Source of the DNA: Mesostigma viride
Taxonomy: Eukaryota > Streptophyta > Mesostigmatophyceae > Mesostigmatales > Mesostigmataceae
Assembly: GCA_009746045.1 (NCBI GenBank)
Contig: RPFO01000084.1
Location: 1,922,816 to 1,986,815 of the forward strand
Length of the DNA stretch: 64,000 bases
Direction: 5' to 3'
Shown piece after piece: positions 22,673 through 31,950 of this stretch. The notes beneath the pieces are model-generated. The model searched no databases. It saw only the letters and a program-made list of their open reading frames with translations, and had not been told where the DNA came from. The translations under genes and the position numbers were made by a program. The number at the start of each line of letters is the position of its first letter. The first letter of the stretch is position 1.

Positions 22673-23678
22673 TCCACCCCTCCCCAGGGAGGGTGGCTAG
22701 TCTCCCCACCCCTACTATGGGGCAACCCCTGTCAGGGGGTAGGGGTACCCAGACCCGGGCCCAGGCCACGGGGTGTCTTATCATCAGCACTAGCTCCTGG
22801 GGAGGAGCTGAACCTGTATGCCTTGTAAGCCCTGTTTTATGGTGAATAAAATGGAGTCTCTTTGACCTCGTCTCTTTCATGGAATTTCGTTAGCTCATCT
22901 CTTGGGAGGTGAGCTGTCATATCCTTCACAAGTGTGTCATTGTGTCAGTCATGGTGACAGTACTTGTACATGGCATTGTTATGTGGCTGGGTCATGTTCA
23001 TGGTTACCTTGTACATGTGCATGTGCATGTGCATGTAGCGTGTGACAGTCTTAGTCCTGTGACTGTGCCTGTTGTGTTTTATGCTGCCATCTGGTCCCAG
23101 GACCTGTGGTAGGGTGATGGGCAGTCCACCCATTCGCCATGTGCAAATCAAGTGGAGAACCAGTTCCCACTTGTCAGTTGCCTGTGCTTACCACCATGTG
23201 GCACTCACAGGTATCTGGCTGCTCTGGCCCAGGTCAGCAGTGGCGAAACATCAGGTCCTAAGCACCTGGGGAAGACCTCTGGTTTCACTAGAGTCATCCC
23301 ATTGGTTTTTGGGAAGTGGATGTTGCATGGGGTTCCATCCACAAGTGGCAATCAAGCCCCCCTTTTTCTACCATCTGCAGTGACAGATGCCAGGGAAATG
23401 ACGACAATTCGCTCCTTCAAAGATGGAAACTGGGCACTCCTTATATGCTGTGACATGTGACTTGCATGACGTCCTGTGTGACGAATGGCCGCAGTACCTC
23501 ATTTATGTTTTCCCCACTATTGAGGGGGAGGAACCCCCGTAGTGCTTGGCAGGGTTAAATCAGCAGTCAGCATCAGTATAGTCCGTTTCTGGGGCCCTTC
23601 TCTAATCCAGTTGTGACTGTATGGGCTCTGGTTGCCTTGCAACGGTTGGTAGGTCAGACTTGGAGCATGTTCCAATCT
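22673..23678 (+). other. Copia-2 3' noncoding region
   Basis: About 1 kb sits between the pol stop and the polypurine tract with no convincing ORF. It includes a short (CATGTG)n run at about 23012-23036. The same compartment exists in copia-1, so it belongs to the family rather than being an insertion. Confidence 0.6.
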
Positions 23679-23696
23679 GAAAGAAAACATAATGGG
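23679..23696 (+). other. Copia-2 polypurine tract
   Basis: GAAAGAAAACATAATGGG lies directly before the 3' LTR and matches the copia-1 tract with one base difference. Confidence 0.75.
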
Positions 23697-24104
23697 AGTT
23701 AGCTGAGATACCTCGAGGCTGACTTGTGGCCGGAGCCACACAGGGGAACATACAGTGTGACCGGAGTTATTCTGGCGGAGACAGAATAACGGTGCCGAGC
23801 GCCGGTTGTGGCGCGACGCACACACGTGTACGCAAGTTACGTAGCTAGCAACTAGTCTAGTGGACGTTGTGCGTAGTAACGTAGCTCCAGGTCTAGAAGC
23901 CTCTAGAACCTGGACACGTGGCGGACAAGTGAGCGTAGTCCAGTTGTCCTAGGGATCTCGTGTGAGTGATGTGTCCACGACATATAATGTGTGCCCACAT
24001 ATGGAGTGAATAATGACAAGGAACGCCCGATCCCTGGCGTTGCTGCAGCCATCATTCTCACACTGAGTCCCCAACGTCTCCGACGTACATCTATATATCT
24101 AACT
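23697..24104 (+). repeat. Copia-2 3' LTR
   Basis: Same sequence as 15841-16248 apart from one C/T difference by eye (TTACGTAGC here, TTACGCAGC there). It is followed by CCGGG, the target duplication. The heat-shock-like motif is at 23891-23908. Confidence 0.92.
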
Positions 24105-24535
24105 CCGGGGCCCGGTGGGGACCCGGCAGGGGACCCAGCGAGACCGGGGGCGGGCCGAGAGGAAGCGCAGTCCCAGGGGGCGGCACAACAGCCCGGCACA
24201 ACGGGCAGCGCGGCACGGAGTGGAGCAAGCTGCGCGCGATGCACGCTTGATGGAATGTGTGGCCGCACGCGGGCAGGCGACACAAGCCATCCCCCGGCCG
24301 GAAGGGCTCAAGGCAGATGGCACAGGAGCCCGACTCGGGGTCGTCCCCCTCCAGAAGGGACCGGACATGAGGGGGGGGCGGGTCCCAGCCGGCCTCCCAG
24401 CAACCCGGGAGAGCGGCAATCTGGGCGCGCGAGAGGATGCGGACCGGTTGGTCAGCCGCGGGGTGCCATTCGTGCGGGATGCCTGCCAACTCCAGGATGT
24501 CGTGGAGGAAGGCAGAAACAGGCGTCCCCGCGGTT
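24105..24535 (-). pseudogene. LINE-A N-terminal segment with RING-H2 finger
   Basis: On the minus strand the frame reads ..FLHDILELAGIPHEW.. then SCAICLEPF..CRLPACGHTFHQACIARS..RCPLC. This is a RING-H2 pattern (C-X2-C, then C-X-H-X2-H-X2-C, then C-X2-C). RING-H2 domains normally recruit ubiquitin-conjugating enzymes. At the copia-2 junction the frame continues into the Pro-rich start of the zinc-finger segment at 15835. No ATG is seen before the 5' boundary at about 24535 (the nearest start-like codon is TTG at 24489), so the true start may be lost by 5' truncation. Confidence 0.8.
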
Positions 24536-26493
24536 AGATATATACTGATTCAATAAAACATTTCGGCGATTTTGTTCCCGGCATTGATAATCAAAAGCTG
24601 CTAGCAGGCCAAGGACTTCAAAAGTGGCAATAGATCGATGTAGGTCGTCGATAAACTTGTCTAGTCGAAATATTCCGGTCGCAAAATTCGTGCGTAGCCT
24701 GCAGGCATCGGACAAAGTGCACGCAACAGCAGGAGTCGGTTGAGTTCGAAGCACGGCTGACAAAAAATTTCGGCGCAAAGTCCGTCCGGCGGAAGATTCG
24801 CTCGGCTGCCAATCTTTCGGCAAGAATTTCGGCGCAATGTCCGGTTTTCGGACGATTGAAACTAGCGTTTTTTTCTTGCAAAAATCTACCCCATTCCGCG
24901 TGGGACCACCCGTCAGCTTCAGTGAGCTGGAAGAAGCTGCACAGGATAGCGAGGCGGTGGTTGTTCATTGGCCGGGCGAGGGCCCTCTCCAGGTCGTCGG
25001 CGGGGATGGGCCCAAAGGGCCCACGGAGCTTGCGTTCTTGTGCTAAGAAATGCACTATTTCGGCGCAGTCTTCCTTCGTCAGGTCCAGCCAACGAAGTCA
25101 AGAAAAGAATCCGTAGCCGGCTGGGAGGAAAGTTCGCAATGTGTGTTCGTGGCAGGGTTTCTTGGGCTCTGGTGAGGCGCAGTTGGCGATGGGTTTGCTG
25201 GCGATGGGTTTGCGCTTCCAGGGGGCTCGGAAAGGAGGATGGCGAGTGGGTTCAATGGGCTGGGAGCTGCGGAAAGCTCCTTTCCAAACCTCGTTTGGCT
25301 GTTGGAGTCGTCATAGCTGCTTGTCACGTGCGTAACTTTCTTGATACTGCATTTCAGCCGTAACCGATTATACTGGCGAGTGCGTCTTAGCAAGGCGCAT
25401 CGAATGCAAGTGCTCTGACTGAATTTAGGGCTCGATCAGACGCAAAAGATCTGAGCTCCGCCGTCAGCCATCGATCCTTGCAGGATCGAAGTAGATCTCA
25501 TCCTCATCCTCATGATTCCTCGAATCCTCATGATTCCTCATCAGTTAACGTACAGTAAAGAATTTACGTTAGATGGATAGTGATTGTTAGGCTCTTTCCA
25601 ACGGCACCTTGAACGCCTCATTTGGTTACGGGACGTTCAAGTTATGACGTTTCCTTGGCTGCATGTGCCGCGCACCAATGTGGGCGCGTGTAGGCACAGG
25701 ATGTAGTGTCACTTTGATAGTCCGTAGGACGTTGACAGGACTTGCATGTACAGGACTTGATGCTCAATTGATAGGTGAGCGCGCCAGTCTGAGCGCGTCA
25801 GGACCTATTATCACGAGTTTGTGGAAGGCCGGGCTAGAGGGGTTTCCTAGTTTGTAGTAACGGTGGTACAAATTACTACCAAATCTGGATAGGTACTGAC
25901 CTCAGCCTGGCTTGTATGAATCCTGAGCTTATCACTCAGTGACGACATGGGCTCCCCAGTTTGGCTAACATTTGTCAGGGCTCTCGAAGTCTTTGGGGGA
26001 TTTAAAAGAGAAAGGACCGGCTCCCTGGCGCGCGCCACCACATGAACGGGCGCCTGTGATAACTGGAAGACCAGGAACTCACAATATTAGTTAGTACGTT
26101 CATGGACTCCTCTATCTAAGCTCCTCGATGACTAAGTGAAGACCTACCACCAGGTTCCCAAAGAAAGGGTTGGGATGTCATGTGGGTCAGAGGGTAACCT
26201 TTGAACCAATGAGCAGGCCTAGCTAGTCTTGGGGGTGTTTCCTCAAGTTCCAAAAGAAAGGGCAGGTCTGCCGGGTCTCTGCATGGGAGAGAGCAGATGT
26301 CTGTGGCTTGTGGGGGCAGGGCTGATCTAGGTTCTTAGTCTGGTCCAAGCTCCAAAACAAGAAAGGGTTGGAGTAAGCGTATTGGGACACCAATGAGTTA
26401 ACGCCAAGCGCATTGGCGTGTTCCTGATTCGGCATATCTCTGCGATTCCAGCGGCACCGGAACGAGTTCATTCCGACAAGTATCAAGAAAGTT
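24536..26493. other. Gene-poor spacer between LINE-A and copia-3
   Basis: A 145-codon open frame on the minus strand (25055-24618; contains GPIPADDLERALARP and WSHAEWGRFLQEK) looks protein-like but I do not recognise it. It could be a degenerate transposon ORF. Short direct repeats occur (GCGATGGGTTTG near 25186-25215, TCCTCATGATTCCTC near 25510-25540). I find no LTR matching the 3' side of copia-3 here, so that element seems to lack its 5' LTR. Confidence 0.4.
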
Positions 26494-27024
26494 ATGGCGT
26501 TCCGACTTCCCTGTCGCGCGCGAGCGCGAGCCGGCTGTTCTTCTAAGTCGGGCGTGAATATTTGCCAACTGCCGCGGTTACCTGAGCGACACTCATCGAT
26601 GCAGAGCTCACCTCAAGGAGCTATATTGACGAACCAAACCCGTGTTTCCAGAGAAGGAGGTGCCGCGGAGGTACCTCGTGTCGCCATGGTGATGGAGCAG
26701 CAAAGGGAAATCTTCTGCTACAACTGCGGGCAGCCCGGGCACACACGCCGCGCATGTAAGGGTAAGGTTGTCGCTAATTCTGAGTCCTTCCCTCCTTGCA
26801 CTTTTTGTAGCAAGACTAACCATCTGGCTAAGGATTGCTACTTTCGCAAGTGCAAGTCTTGTGGCAGTCATTTGCGCAGCAACTCGTCAGCAGAGCTTGT
26901 GAGCTCCTGGTCCTTGCCGGCTGGAATGACCCTAGGCTGCTGGCTAGCAACCTTTATCCTCACACCAGGCCTACGACCCTCGATAGGCTCGCCACTCGTC
27001 GTGACGACCAAGGTTCGTGTGTGA
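26494..27024 (+). pseudogene. Copia-3 gag fragment with zinc knuckles
   Basis: ATG at 26494. Knuckle 1 is CYNCGQPGHTRRAC (residues about 76-89) and knuckle 2 CTFCSKTNHLAKDC (about 102-115), followed by a further CX2C pair. The N-terminal part has no capsid-like region, and the C-terminus after residue about 130 looks frameshifted. Zinc knuckles bind the element's RNA during packaging. In this element they lie upstream of the Gly-rich Gag tail, the reverse of copia-1, which may reflect rearrangement. Confidence 0.6.
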
Positions 27025-27587
27025 AGACGCTCGTTGCCTCGTTGAGCCTCGAGCTATATGCAACCTCGTTCCATCCTTGTTCCTCGGTCATGAGCAACGC
27101 TGGGCAACGCTACATTGCCAGAGCCTCGTATCGCTGCCTTGCATCCTCGTTGCAGGCAGCATACAGGAATCTCTGGCTATCCTGTGTCTAGGACAGCACA
27201 GGACCTGCCACAGTCCTGCAAGGACGTACATCCTTGCAGACCTGCTGGCTGGTTACTGGCTTCTACTAGCCACAGTACCGTTGAGCCCTCAGTACACTGT
27301 GTCCCAGTCACGTGAGAGTCCAGGCTAAGCCTGTGCAGGCACGGCCTGCCACGTGTCCTGTCCACTATGCCCTGAGTGTGCCCCGCCCTCGCCCACCGGT
27401 CGGCAGTACTTCGGGACTTGATAACTTTCTAGTCCCTTGTCTGTTCTAGGCGGTTGACACGGCGTTGGAAAGGTCTCCTCAACCTGCATCCATCTAGCAC
27501 ATTGGTGCCCCAATATGCTAACTCAGTCCTGGTCATATTGCGTCTGCCTGCAGGAGTAAGACTGGCGCTGGACCTAAGGATACCCAG

Positions 27588-27770
27588 ATGGAAGTGCTCA
27601 AGCTGCTGCAGCAGATCTCCCAAGCCGGCAAGAGCGGTGCCCTTCGTGGTGGTGACGCTTCTCAGCCGCGTGGTGGTGACGCTTCCCACCTGCGTGGTAG
27701 TGATGCTTCTCAGCCGCGTGGTGGTAGTAGCTCTCATGGCCGCAAGAGGAAGCAGCAGCAGAAAAACTAA
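27588..27770 (+). pseudogene. Copia-3 Gag tail with octapeptide repeats
   Basis: The frame is open upstream of the ATG at 27588 (GPKDTQMEVLKLLQQIS). It carries four tandem versions of RGGDASQP encoded by a 24-bp repeat at about 27643-27735, then a basic tail, SSHGRKRKQQQKN. The helix before the repeats and the basic composition parallel copia-1 (MAEVKSLLGQMFKGKGKG). It stops 39 bp before the integrase ORF. Confidence 0.55.
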
Positions 27771-27808
27771 ATGATCCTCTCTGTTTATATAACCCCTACA
27801 GCGTCCTT

Positions 27809-28738
27809 ATGGACGTTGATGAGAGTGGTTTCATGGCAGAAGAGGCCTGCCAGGTGGTAGGGGCTCCAGCAGTAACTCCTACTGACCGTATAGCTGCCCC
27901 AGTGAGCAGCAGTAAAAGTGCCCCTGTTTGTGGCATTCCTATCCATGCCTGGAATAAAAAGAGTACCCCAGAGGGAACTCTTTCTGTAAACAATACATGT
28001 GGATCTGCTCCTGTTTGTAGACAGATGCCACACAGTGTTGTCAATGCAGGTGCCCAAGTGAGCAACATATCTGTGAACAATACATGTGGTGCAGCTCCTG
28101 CTTGTAGCCAAGCACCCATTCATATTGTTAGCAGTCAAGCTCCTCAGAGCAATAATCCATGTTATATTGATAATAAAAACTTGGACTCTTGCTCTGCCAG
28201 GAACGTGGATGCCCGTCCATGTCCTGAAGAGCCATCACCTAATGATTGTATTAATCTTAGGATTTTGGCTAAGAGTTTGCATGATGCCTGTGGCCATGGA
28301 AACAATGCCATTAGGCTTGTTCAAGCCATTAATAACAAGGCTCTCTGGCAGGCTTATCAAGATGTCAGAGAACACTGTGTGTGCCAACTGTGTGCTAACA
28401 AGCCTTCCAAACGTCATGCAAAGCATCCTGCAAATGGTAGGGGTAATCTACAAGCTGATATCCTCTACTTCACCAATTACAGGCAATTGCCTTACTTGGT
28501 GGCTGTGGATGAATGGTCAGGCTACATTGGAATTGAACCTATGGCAGCAGAGGATGAGAATACCCTCCATGCCGCAGTTCTTGTTATTCTGCAGAAGTTT
28601 GCAGTCATTCACAAGCTGCAGATGGACTTGCAGTTTAACTGCCAGACCAAATACTCTGATCTGCCTTTCCTAAGGATTGTGGGTCGTGAAGATCATCAAG
28701 CCCAAGGCAAGGTTGACAGATATATACAGGAGCTTAAG
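27809..28738 (+). pseudogene. Copia-3 integrase, N-terminal part
   Basis: After about 150 Cys/Ser-rich residues with two VNNTCG repeats comes the zinc site (HDACGH..CVCQLC), then the catalytic core: LQADILYF (first Asp), LQMDLQFNC (second Asp) and DHQAQGKVDRYIQELK. The last motif has Asp where copia-1 and copia-2 have the catalytic Glu (QGIIERAI). The frame is broken after ELK by the SDR element. Removing 28739-30621 restores it into the segment at 30622. Confidence 0.8.
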
Positions 28739-28740
28739 AA

Positions 28741-29159
28741 TCGGGGTTCTTTGAACGGAGTTTCTTCTATACGTGAATGCGGGAACAAGAGGCCGCTGGA
28801 TGAGCGGCTTATAGGTCGCAGTGTTTACTCGTAGCTGTTTGGCTAGAGCTTTTGTGATTAGTAGATGCAATATAGTGCATGGTTGAAAAATGAATTAAAT
28901 AAAATGTGCGTTCCGCGCTTGGGTTGATTATACCCGGGCGGAACGGGGCGTGAGGTGCAGTGCCCCTGAAAAGAACAACCTACGCATTATTTAATACTAG
29001 CCGTGCAGATTCGGGATATTCTACCCCCGGTCTGTACGGTTAGCGTCTTACTAGCATCCACTAAACATAAGGGTTTAATGACGTCAGTTAGCTAGGGATA
29101 AGGGAGGTTTTGCGACTAAAAGCCGCTCTGGCTGGTTTTGTCGGCCTCTTTCTTTGCTC
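28741..29159 (+). repeat. SDR repeat A1
   Basis: It is the left terminus of the element, beginning TCGGGGTTCTTTGAACGG directly after host AAGAA. It contains AATAAA-like AT-rich sequence near 28890 and ends CTTTCTTTGCTC. It repeats at 30122-30540. Confidence 0.95.
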
Positions 29160-29993
29160 TTTGTCGTTGCGGCGGCAGCCGCAGCTATGGGTGCTGCGGA
29201 GCAAAATCCCAAAAGCACTGGTTGCACTGGCCACTTGGCCAGTGGTGAGACTTCCAGTTGTTAACCGGCCAGGCGTAGTTCCTCGCCCGGTTAACTAAAA
29301 GAAAAGAAAAAGATTACCTCCGGTCCGCACCTTTTCCCCAGCTTGGGGTCTTTGGTGGGCCGGATGCCGTGACAGGTGCTCAACTGTCGCTTGGTCGGCC
29401 CAGTGCGCGAGCTGGTGCTCCGTACCTGGGGATGCTTGCACCCCGGGTTGGAGCCGGATGGCTGGCACTGGCGACCCGTGTCTCGGTCCGCGGCCTGCGG
29501 CTTTTTCTTCGGAAATTGCTGCTGGCCAGCAAACTTTGCAATTGCCTTCCGCCGAGGGGGGGTGGTTGGGGCTGGGGACGGCGATGGGAAAAGCGCCTAA
29601 GCTAGAAATTTTTTCCCCACGCATAGAAACCTCGGGGGGAATGCGGTCTTGGCTGAACGGACTCTCGTTCAGCCAGGTGCCTGGGGCTGTGGCCTCGGGC
29701 ATCCGGGCTGGCGGGGCCTGGGCTAGGTCCACGTTTTTTCTCGAAGCACCCCGGGTCTATGGGGAGACGGCCATAGCGGTACCGACTCGGGGCCCCGAGA
29801 GGGGTCATGATAGGCTGGCCGTGCGCAATCGCAGTGCAAATGCGCTGGGCCTTTTTGGGCCTGGCCATGCATCCACAGCCGCCGGGCACACGCCTCCCGA
29901 TGTGGGGGGCTCCCGTTTTGCGGCAGGGCGGTCACTTGTGACAACGAGCAAGGTGGAGTGCGGCTTCAAGGGAAAGCCAGGGCGGGGGTGATT
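29160..29993. other. SDR element internal region
   Basis: About 830 bp of GC-rich sequence. Open frames on both strands overlap without motifs (for example 29458-29991 plus), so I call none of them a gene. Hairpin-prone segments include AACCGGCCAGGC..CCCGGTTAAC near 29262-29295. Confidence 0.5.
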
Positions 29994-30041
29994 GGGCAAC
30001 GTACTTCATGAAGGGCCTTGAACGGCGTGCCTCCGGGCATG
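29994..30041 (+). repeat. SDR repeat B1
   Basis: 48 bp from GGGCAACGTACTTCATG to CCTCCGGGCATG; matches 30574-30621 with one base difference. Confidence 0.9.
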
Positions 30042-30121
30042 TCAATTAGTGTCACATGTATGCTTCCACTTATTGTTTTAATGAAGATGCTGGTTTTTGT
30101 GGGAGCTACGTGGGACATGAA

Positions 30122-30540
30122 TCGGGGTTCTTTGAACGGAGTTTCTTCTATACGTGAATGCGGGAACAAGAGGCCGCTGGATGAGCGGCTTATAGGTCGC
30201 AGTGTTTACTCGTAGCTGTTTGGCTAGAGCTTTTGTGATTAGTAGATGCAATATAGTGCATGGTTGAAAAATGAATTAAATAAAATGTGCGTTCCGCGCT
30301 TGGGTTGATTATACCCGGGCGGAACGGGGCGTGAGGTGCAGTGCCCCTGAAAAGAACAACCTACGCATTATTTAATACTAGCCGTGCAGATTCAGGATAT
30401 TCTACCCCCGGTCTGTACGGTTAGCGTCTTACTAGCATCCACTAAACATAAGGGTTTAATGACGTCAGTTAGCTAGGGATAAGGGAGGTTTTGCGACTAA
30501 AAGCCGCTCTGGCTGGTTTTGTCGGCCTCTTTCTTTGCTC
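30122..30540 (+). repeat. SDR repeat A2
   Basis: Second copy of A1 with one G/A difference near 30394. It is preceded by GGACATGAA, which is also the sequence across the right terminus of the whole element (30615-30623). Confidence 0.95.
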
Positions 30541-30573
30541 CCCACCCACCCACCCTTGTCTTGGTTGCCTCTA

Positions 30574-30621
30574 GGGCAACGTACTTCATGAAGGGCCTTG
30601 AACGGCGTGCCTCCGGACATG
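30574..30621 (+). repeat. SDR repeat B2, right terminus
   Basis: 48-bp copy of B1 ending CCTCCGGACATG. Host integrase sequence (AAGTTGGTAATG) resumes at 30622. Confidence 0.9.
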
Positions 30622-31827
30622 AAGTTGGTAATGTCTGGGGATTATCCTGAGATGTTTAAACCAACTTTTGCTGTCAGGTGTTTGGGTCCTGCAAAAGTGG
30701 AAAACACCATGAACAACCGTTTTCATGCTTTCAAAGTGCGTTGTGTTCCATGGTTGGTCTCACCTCGTGGACTAGCAGGTGGCCTCTACCCTGATGACAT
30801 AATGCAGGCATGGAGTAAGCAGAGGTGGGCACAGTATGCTCATCTCTGTGAAAAGGATAAACAGAGAGGAGAATCATTAAAATTTAAGGTGGGAGACCAG
30901 GTGATCTTCCACAAAGAAAATGCTCCTGGTAAACGCGGTTATTGGCAGGGTCCAGGGACCATAACCTCAGTTGACCCGGAGATGAAAACTGCTGATGTGG
31001 TCTGGAATGGTACCACTTATCATCTGGCTTGGAATAGATTGAAGAGAGATCCAATGAACGTTCAATTTAATGAAGAAAATCCCCTGGTGAATATGGCCCC
31101 TGAAGAGGCATCTGGATCTCCCAATCTTTCCTGTCCACCTTTGGCCAGTGAACAGGCTGGACTCCAACTACCAGAAAGGGCGGCCTCCCATCAACTGGAG
31201 CCTACTACTCAGCAAGCTCAGCCTAGAACATTGACTGGGATATCACAGGATGATATATTTGAAGCTGACTTGTTGGATAATAGGGTGTCTGATCAGCACC
31301 GGAAGCTCCGGCCGTTGGAACATGGGCTTGAGACCCCTGGGCAGGTGGATAACATATTTCAGTCTGAACAGCCAAAGCTTGGATTCAATTACCCTGGTAA
31401 TAAGCCATTGCCCTTGGAGACTGATGGGAAAATACCAGCCCAAGGAAGACAAGCTGAGGAGGGGTTGTCCAGGTTGAACACTCAGCTCGGCAAGAGAGGC
31501 AATCCTCAAGAGCTTCGGGATATTGTAAAGAAGCTCAAGCCCTCACTAAAGATTGCCAAAATAACTTCTCTTCTAGAGAAGGGCATGGACCTTGATGGCT
31601 TTGATGTGGATACCAAAGCAGAGGTCTCTGTCACCTCGCCCTTTAATGCTTTGCTGGATAAGTATTCCCTTGAACCCAGTCCATGGACTATTGTCCAAGA
31701 CTTTGCGGGTAACACTGATCATCAAGTTCTTGGGAATATCACTATCCCATTCTTGGGTGAGTCTTTGACACTTTGTGTTGTTGATGGCTATAAGGGCCCA
31801 CTCTCATTGGCCAGCCATTTTTGGTGA
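30622..31827 (+). pseudogene. Copia-3 integrase C-terminus and protease-like domain
   Basis: The frame resumes KLVMSGDYPEMFKP, passes the integrase SH3-like end (FKVGDQVIFHKE..RGYWQGPGTITSV), a linker with conserved NPQELRDIVKKLK, and then the protease-like motif GFDVDTKAEVSVTS. It ends early at TGA 31825-31827. The other frame just downstream continues the expected PFLVTPGVTIV, so one base appears lost near 31808. One ORF therefore joins integrase to the protease-like domain, in that order. The motif has DTK where retropepsins have DTG/DSG. Confidence 0.8.
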
Positions 31828-31950
31828 CTCCCGGTGTTACCATTGTTGATGGCCCCAATAACACAAAGAGTCTCCTAAAAACCCATTGTGACCCAATTCC
31901 TCTGGAATCATTCAGATGTTCTTGCCTCTTGAAATATTCCAGAAGGCAAA

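Larger units (their letters stand above)
15841..24104 (+). mobile_element. Copia-2, young copia-like LTR retrotransposon inserted in LINE-A
   Basis: LTRs lie at 15841-16248 and 23697-24104 with a CCGGG target duplication (15836-15840, 24105-24109). By eye the two 408-bp LTRs differ at a single base, which implies a recent insertion. The element contains a PBS, gag, a 1055-residue ZnF-INT-PR-RT frame, RNase H, a 1-kb noncoding tail and a polypurine tract. Six frame changes interrupt gag and the end of pol. Confidence 0.93.
3709..24535 (-). mobile_element. LINE-A copy 5: RING/ZnF/RT/REL retrotransposon split by two LTR elements
   Basis: The element is in three minus-strand pieces: 24105-24535 (RING), 14860-15840 (zinc fingers and linker) and 3709-6380 (RT, CCHC, REL, 3' UTR), about 4.1 kb in total. 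The gaps are exactly the copia-2 and copia-1 insertions with their 5-bp duplications (CCGGG, GAGCT). Across both joints the protein frame is continuous once one duplication copy is removed. The 3' end abuts an (AT)n tract. The 5' end at about 24535 abuts ATATATA, and the frame is still open there with no ATG, so the copy is probably 5'-truncated. By domain order it belongs with the early-branching REL-bearing non-LTR clades (R2/R4/NeSL/Utopia type). Confidence 0.85.
28741..30621 (+). mobile_element. Non-autonomous split-direct-repeat element (DIRS/PAT/Kangaroo-like)
   Basis: The order is A1 (28741-29159), internal sequence, B1 (29994-30041), 80 bp, A2 (30122-30540), 33 bp, B2 (30574-30621). 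A1 and A2 are 419 bp with one mismatch; B1 and B2 are 48 bp with one mismatch. A1 is the exact left end and B2 the exact right end, so these are not LTRs. This A1..B1-A2-B2 plan is the split direct repeat of PAT- and Kangaroo-type tyrosine-recombinase retrotransposons. There is no RT, recombinase or other convincing ORF inside, so it would depend on a partner. At most an AA dinucleotide is duplicated at the target. Confidence 0.75.

Noticed and set aside
24533-24546. GGTTAGATATATA as a remnant LTR end of copia-2 type
   Set aside because: Only about 12 bases match and the sequence fits the AT-rich LINE target equally well.
29458-29991. 177-codon ORF inside the SDR element as a tyrosine recombinase
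   Set aside because: No R-H-R-Y signature and no RT motifs in any frame; base composition alone explains the open frame.
28741-30540. A1/A2 as ordinary LTRs
   Set aside because: The right end of the insertion is B2, 81 bp beyond A2, and B also occurs internally; LTRs would have to form both termini.
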